Below, piece after piece: positions 58,394-64,000 of a stretch of DNA of 64,000 nt (position 1 is its first letter; every line of letters starts with the position of its first letter). The stretch is from contig JAHLKI010000038.1 of the NCBI GenBank assembly GCA_025602905.1, positions 62,001 to 126,000 on the forward strand, in the 5' to 3' direction. A program made the translations under genes and the position numbers. The notes under the pieces are model-generated. The model did no database searches. It saw only the letters and a list, made by a program, of their open reading frames with translations, and was not told where the DNA came from. The DNA is from Phlyctochytrium arcticum (taxonomy: Eukaryota > Chytridiomycota > Chytridiomycetes > Chytridiales > Chytridiaceae).

Positions 58394-59170
58394 ATGGGCC
58401 TCCGTCTAGGGGACATTGCTCCCGACTTTACCGCCCAGACCACCTTTGGCAGCATGAATTTCCATGACTGGAAGCAAAACTCTTGGGCCATTCTCTTTTC
58501 ACACCCTGAAGACTTCAGTACGTTACCAGAGTTTCTAAAGCGATGATGCAAAGCGACGCAAAAACGAGTAATTGCTTTGTCAATTAGCCCCAGTGTGCAC
58601 GACGGAACTAGGGGCGGTCGCAAAGTTGGAGGCCGACTGGCAGAAACGTGGGGTCAAAGTTGTTGGACTTTCATGCGATTCGTTGGAAAGACATGAGCAG
58701 TGGATAGCCGATATCAACTCAACGCAGGTAGGATTCTTGATTGGCATTAATGTCATACTTGATTCGAAAATTAACCCATATTGTAGAAATGCACCGTCAA
58801 CTTCCCCATCATCGCCGACTCAACTCGTCAAGTCGCTCAACTTTACGATATGCTCGATCATCAAGACCCTACCAACATTGACTCGAAGGGACTTCCGCTC
58901 ACTGTCCGCTCAGTCTTTATTGTTGACCCTGCCAACAAAATTCGATTGACACTCACGTATCCCGCTGCGGTCGGCCGCAACTTTGACGAGATTCTGCGGT
59001 GTGTTGATGCAGTACAACTGGGAGATCGGAAGCGTGTGGCAACGCCGGCAAACTGGAAAGTGGGCGAACAAGTCATTGTACATAATGCAGTGGGTGATGA
59101 GGAAGCTGAGAAGCTATTTGGTGATGTTAAGAAGGTGTTACCGTATTTGAGATTAGTCAATACAAGCTAG
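58394..59170 (+). CDS. 1-Cys peroxiredoxin (Prx6 type)
   Basis: Thiol peroxidase reducing hydroperoxides. Start at 58394 (MGLRLGDIAPDFTAQTTFGS). The peroxidatic site ILFSHPEDFTPVCTTELGAV is split by an intron between F and T of the PxxxTxxC motif. Then VVGLSCDSLERHEQWIADIN, NFPIIADSTRQVAQLYDMLD, LTVRSVFIVDPANKIRLTLT, YPAAVGRNFDEILRCVDAVQ, and the Prx6-type C-terminal arm VATPANWKVGEQVIVH. Stop 59168-59170. Three exons, about 220 residues, the usual Prx6 length. The C-terminal part has no resolving Cys in the 2-Cys position, so the 1-Cys mechanism is likely. No clear mitochondrial presequence, so cytosolic is expected. Confidence 0.94.
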
Positions 59171-59622
59171 ACTGCTCTTGCCAATCACATTCTGATGCGA
59201 TACCACGATCCAATATTTGAGTGAACTAATCACTATCGCAAGAATTATCGCTGTATCGCACAGTACATTTACCGTCTCTTGCATTCATCGGTACGGTGAT
59301 GACGATAATCAACCCACTCCTGGCGTACATTTTAATGGTGCTTTTTTTGAATGCCAATGCTAAGATAGATTGGGGGCCATGCCTCTGATTAATTCATTAC
59401 ATGCCGTGTTTTTGGGCATAGATGGGTGTCAAAAATGGCGACTTTCAGCAATCTCCGCTGCGCATTCGATCCGCCCTGGAACCCTTGCCGCCAAAAAGAA
59501 CACGTCGGACTTGGAAAATTGGGAACCTCCACCATTGCGGTCCAAAATCAGAAGATAAAGGCGGCCCAAGATTAGCCCAAGATTGGAAACTTCAAGGCTT
59601 GAAACTACGAGCATCGATCAAA
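59171..59622. other. Intergenic, nothing recognised
   Basis: 3' flank of the peroxiredoxin gene and promoter of the CBM48 gene. No supported gene or repeat. Confidence 0.5.
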
Positions 59623-61495
59623 ATGGTTCAGCAGGTCTTTGAATGGAAGCACGGCGGTGAAAAGGTATTTGGAGCTGCGTTCGCGTGAATAGCATATGGG
59701 GGCGTTCCCACCCGCGCGATCGTAAGATTTCATTTGATAAAGACTTGATACTAACGGTTTTTGCCCCAAAGGTTGTTCTGACGGGTGATTTCGATGACTG
59801 GAGCCAGTCCGTCGTTGCCGAAAAGGTTGCTCGCATAATTATGCAACCTCACCTGAAGATGCTAATTTTTCATTTTTAGGGTGATGATGGTGTCTTCCGG
59901 GCAAAGTTGGAGCGTCCCCCCCACACCAAAATCATTTTCAAGTTTGTTGTTGATGAGGTGTGGCGAAACGATGACAACTATGACATTGAGACCGATGAGA
60001 GCGTATGTATCATCTAGGTACTTGATGCAACCTCCAATCTCACCCATTTTGACGAGTAGGGAAACCAAAACAACGTCCACGTCTACCCTGCGAACACTGA
60101 TGCAGGTGTCACAGCTTCTTCGCCCACCAAGACAGCGGCGGCATTAGCTAAAGCCAGCTCCCAGCAACCTTTGAATGACACCAAGGAAAAGGAAGTTGCA
60201 CCTCGCAAATCGCAGGACAATTTGACGGATAAGGCGTCCAAGAGAAAATCGGTTGATTTTTTCAGTAACAAAAAGTCTGTGGAGGCCTTGCAAGACATTG
60301 AGACCAAAAAATCCTCTGACCAGTTGAGCGGAAAAACTGCGGAGCCTAAAAAGTCTCGTGAATCATTGACCGGCAAGCTATTGGGTCGCAAGAAGTCGGA
60401 GCCTAAGCTGACGGAGAAAGCCCCCGAGGTCATGGTTGAGACGGAGAAGCCACCTGCACATCCCGTGGAGACTGGTCCTACGGTTTTGGCCGTTCCCGAT
60501 ATTAAGGCCGCCGAGCCCGTCATTGCCGCTGAGGAACCAAAGGATCCTGCGCCTACGCCGGCCGTTGACTCTAGCATTCATCCCGCTGTATCGGGTTCCG
60601 CTATCGCCGCTCACCTGGCGGAGGCAACCGCGACCAAGGAGGAATTGCCCAAAGAGACTCCCCTTGTGGCAGCTGTATCTGCGTCCGAGATCCCTCAAAT
60701 TAGCCCATCCTTGCCACTCGCCAGTGACATTGCCCCCGAGCCAAAAAGAGACAGTGTGCACCAAAAAGATTTGACGCCAGCCACGTCGGCATCCGCCATT
60801 CCTCAGATCAGTCCCTCCATTCCGCCCGCTACCACTTCCACCACCACGGAGCACAAAGATAGCATCCCCGTGGATACGGAACGAAAATCAGAGACCAAGA
60901 CCGCCGAAGCGATTCCGGCCACCATCCCTGTAGATGATGTACGGAAGTCGGAGACCAAGACCGCCGAGGCAATTCCGGCCGCTACCTTCCCTGTAGATGA
61001 TGTACGGAAGTCGGAGACCAAAACCACCGAGGCAATTCCGGCCGCTACCATCCCGGAGCCTGCTCTGGCCGCTAATCCCGTTGCTCCCGCTCCTAAACCC
61101 GTGGAGACTGCGCCTGCCACTGCGCCTGTTGCGACTCCCGAACCCGCCAAGGTGGCATCGGCTTCTCCTGCTGCGTCTGCTGCCGTTGTACCTCCGGCGG
61201 AATCGACAGTACCGGTCGTCCCCGGCGTTGAAACCCCGGCCCCGCCTGCTACTCCAGCTGCGACACCCGCCACAAATGCCACTCCCGGTACCCCAGCGGT
61301 AAAGCTTTGTAACTTGTATCTACAATGCGATCATTCTCTAATTTTGAATTACAGGCTGACCAAGAATCCACCAAAAGTGCCACAAATACCAAAAAGCCCG
61401 GTTTCTGGAAAAAGGTAAGGCGGACAAAGCGACGACGTCGTCCTCTTCAGATTCTAAAGCGCCCAACTTTACAGATCAAGACCATGTTCAAGTGA
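59623..61495 (+). CDS. CBM48 (AMPK-type glycogen-binding) protein with long repetitive tail
   Basis: It starts at 59623 (MVQQVFEWKHGGEK). Small exons build a family-48 carbohydrate-binding module as in AMPK beta and yeast Mdg1/Crp1: VVLTGDFDDWSQSVVAEK, GVFRAKLERPPHTKIIFKFV then VDEVWRNDDNYDIETDESGN and NNVHVYP. The rest is low-complexity: KSxDxLxxK-type basic repeats (RKSQDNLTDKASKRKSVDFF), Pro/Ala/Thr-rich sequence, two copies of IPQISPS, and three copies of an RKSETKTAEAIPA unit. Two introns at the 3' end lead to KKPGFWKK and IKTMFK, a basic amphipathic end that may bind membrane. Stop at 61493-61495. Mdg1/Crp1-like scaffolds act at the plasma membrane or bind cruciform DNA; the role here is open. 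Confidence 0.83.
60871..61056 (+). repeat. In-frame tandem repeat (60-63 bp, three copies) in the CBM48 gene
   Basis: Units start at about 60,871, 60,931 and 60,994. Each encodes a variant of (V)DDVRKSETKTAEAIPAA. The last two are nearly identical in DNA, suggesting recent slippage or unequal exchange. Confidence 0.88.
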
Positions 61496-61794
61496 TTTAC
61501 TCCATTTGAACCAACAGAGCACCAAGCACCTCGTAAACTTTTTTAATACTCGCCTTCTCTCTGGTCGCTAGCGACCGCCTATCACCGCCTATCTCATTGT
61601 TTTTTTTTGGAATTCAAAAGTAATATTAGAGTCGACTTGCATACAAACCCCAGCATTACGCTTGGGGTGAAAATACAAATCTATGTTGAGAATGTTCATA
61701 AAATTAGAATAATACATTGCTTCCTTTGATCACCAACTGCAGCGAAAAGCACGTAGGGAATTACAAGTATTGATGAATACTGACTCTAACGGTG

Positions 61795-64000
61795 CTACAT
61801 CATTAGTTCTTCCTCCTCATCATCCTCGCGAGTCAAGAGAATATAAACGTGATTCTCAGGGTGATCCTTTACGGCAACAGTCTCACGCGATCCATTGCAG
61901 TGCAAACGAGATGAGCCGGCGAATGGATATGGAGTGATTCCAGTCATTTTTGTCAATGTGCGATGCTATACACGTGGCCGAGTAAGAAAACACACAAATG
62001 GAATAGCATCAAAGACTGCCACCCTACCGCATCATCGGTTAAAATGTCATGAAGACACCCCTGTGAGGACTGCCATGAAAACTCATTGAACATTTGATGT
62101 CGATAGTTGTACGAGGCAACGACACTTTCTCCCTCCTCATGTGAGTTTAATTCAATAAGCAACTCGTCGTCGTTGAAAATCTCGCAGGAACGAATAACTC
62201 CAAGATATGCGTCATGGCCAGACGAAGGAAAAGTGTACGACCATGCAACGCTCGAAAACCATGGTATTGTTTTTGCAGTGGATTTGGTTGGTAGTGTCCA
62301 CCGCAGGGTGCATGCTACTTCCTTGTTAACCAAAGCACAGATCAAATAGTCATGCAATTGCACGTACCTCCAGAAAACCCATCTGATCTAGACAAGAGCA
62401 TAACCATATATGCGTGCCCTTCGACCTGGGAAACGGAAGAGATGAGTTCCTCTATTGTTGGTGAAAGACAAACTTCGGTGCTACCTCGCGATATGACGGC
62501 GACAAAATTCGGATTTTCTCACTCTTGGTCAATACCAAAAGATCGTCTGATGGAATGGGGTAATTTTTCGTCTCCCGCTGCGCCTGCCAAACTGATTTGG
62601 TGCGCGCGCACAAGGTCGTAAAGAGGGTTTGTAGATGGTGTCGAGGGGGGTATATAGCTTTCGGGTCACTATCCCCTTTTCCTTAGCGATCTGTCGTTGT
62701 TGATGCAACAATAATCATTTGCAAACTTACGTATCGGCAACGGGCATATTTGCGACGAAAAATTCCCGGATTGGGTCTTCCATCAGATGGAACCGTAGGT
62801 ATATGAGCACCTTTTGGGTGTCAGCTACCTCCACTAGCGACACGTAGTTGTCCGATTCCAAGTCATTTTCAAGTGTTTGGCAAACTGCCTTGGCGATTTA
62901 AACCTCCCTCTAACACCCTCCCAAGGCTTAGAAGTACTCACCTGCGCCAATCCATGCAATGAAATGCTCAAACAAGTCTGCTGTGGAAGTCAACTCTTTT
63001 TGCAACGATTCAAATTGCTCAGTCATATTTTGGCAGGTTTGCAACGTTTGTTGTATCGCAGCAACATCCAAGTCTGAAAGCGTAGTGGTCTCCGAACTAG
63101 TAGATACTGGTAAGGCATGGTACGAGTAGGATACAGGTGATCCAGCTTGTATATACCTTGCTAAGTTTTCAAGCTCCTGAACATAGCTGGATAGACGCTG
63201 AACCGCTGGTAGACCGTGGGCAGTCGCAAGAGTACTAAGATTTGTGAAGCCGCTTAATAATGTCTTTTGCCATATTTTCAAGGCCTAGAGTAGAGGGAGA
63301 GTTTAACCAAAGGAGGTCCTTGCCAAAATAATGAAAAGTGCATACCTGATTATTCATCAGTTTTTGTGTAAGATATTGTTCCAAAAGCTGATTTGGACTT
63401 CCGCGGAGCAGTAAATGTATAAACGTGCTGCGGAAGTGAGACTTCACTATCAGATCCAGATCAGTTGCAGGCACACATTTGAAATAGCAAAAAGAACCTT
63501 TCTCACCTCCATGCTCCTCCATAATGTCTTCAAACGTATAGATTTGTTTCTTCATTTCCCGCTGGATAAGGACCCACTCCTTGTCCATATCTCGGAATAC
63601 CGATTTTAAATATTCACGAATGTATTCAATCTGGGCAAGGTAAGCCGCCAGATCACGCAGGGTTCCTCGATGCTCGTGAATGAGAGGCACGGGAAGTCGG
63701 ACGATGGCCGGGAACGGATCTTGGTGGAGCAGGAATAGATGGTTCAAGTCCTGCGAGGGATAAAATCGCGAGATGGCATCCCGGTTCTGAGGTAGACGAG
63801 TTATTTGCGGACTGAGGCTGATGGGATGTAACGATCACTTACGGTGGAGCCGTTCCGCTCCAGGTGAATGGTCCCTGCAGATAAGTGGCCCCCGACACTA
63901 CAAAACCACCATCAGTAAAGTTGACCGATAAAGGTCTAAGGCCGAGAGAGCTGACCTGAATATGGCATCTCCAGATTCTGTAATCAACACCAACAAGTCC
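61795..64000 (-). CDS. APC4: Anaphase-promoting complex subunit 4 (APC4), 5' truncated by window edge
   Basis: Scaffold subunit of the APC/C cell-cycle ubiquitin ligase. The gene enters from the right edge. Visible segments: LNHLFLLHQDPFPAIVRLPV, IEYIREYLKSVFRDMDKEWV then LIQREMKKQIYTFEDIMEEH, the APC4 signature STFIHLLLRGSPNQLLEQYL with TQKLMNNQ, an intron, LKIWQKTLLSGFTNLSTLAT, and helical PAVQRLSSYVQELENLARYI. C-terminal exons include VEVADTQKVLIYLRFHLMED, a segment around 62,100-62,360 with FNDDELLIELNSHEEGES, and the end NHVYILLTREDDEEEELMM with stop at 61795. The LLLRGxPxxLLEQYLTxKL block is the main basis for the call. At least seven introns. Confidence 0.85.

Overview
This window looks like the nuclear genome of a flagellated (zoosporic) fungus, most likely a chytrid. 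Genes are dense and on both strands. Most are split by short GT-AG introns of about 40-110 bases. Fungal-type families (cerevisin-like subtilase, DUF4246 protein, AVL9, a DUF1748-like protein) sit next to genes for motile cilia (chibby, the dynein regulatory complex EF-hand subunit DRC8). Basal-fungal or animal-like genes (Slo-type potassium channel, ANKRD40-like protein, cullin-4) are also present. The phylum call is inference from gene content.

Layout. 1-22.4 kb is a compact housekeeping block: Slo channel 3' end, PP2A scaffold (-), class I myosin, AVL9 (-), epsilon-COP, mercaptopyruvate sulfurtransferase (-), then a ciliary group (chibby, a coiled-coil RING protein (-), DRC8) and a Myb-repeat SNAPC4-like factor (-). 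22.5-32.8 kb is the accessory part. It holds a decayed copy of the 5' end of the U1A-type snRNP gene, a secreted subtilase, a tandem duplication of about 350 bp, a foldback sequence, and a complete DNA transposon. The transposon has near-perfect inverted termini, an exact 8-bp target duplication and a transposase candidate of about 920 residues. Poorly recognisable coding fragments follow it. 32.8-64 kb is again gene-dense: ANKRD40-like (-), DUF4246 (-), U1A/U2B'', CUL4 (-), NDUFA9 (-), an orphan, a DUF1748-like protein, RFT1 (-), a single-pass membrane orphan, CRAL-TRIO (-), serine carboxypeptidase (-), a Clr2-like/HMG-box fusion, 1-Cys peroxiredoxin, a CBM48 protein, and APC4 (-) running off the right edge.

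There is no operon-like organisation. Several neighbours are divergent pairs sharing short promoters: AVL9/COPE 147 bp, MPST/chibby 213 bp, DUF4246/U1A 197 bp. Many others are tail-to-tail. The most interesting object is the transposon at 27,047-30,524. Exon boundaries come from reading splice sites and family conservation by eye; where they could not be settled this is stated. I saw no tRNA, rRNA or CRISPR.
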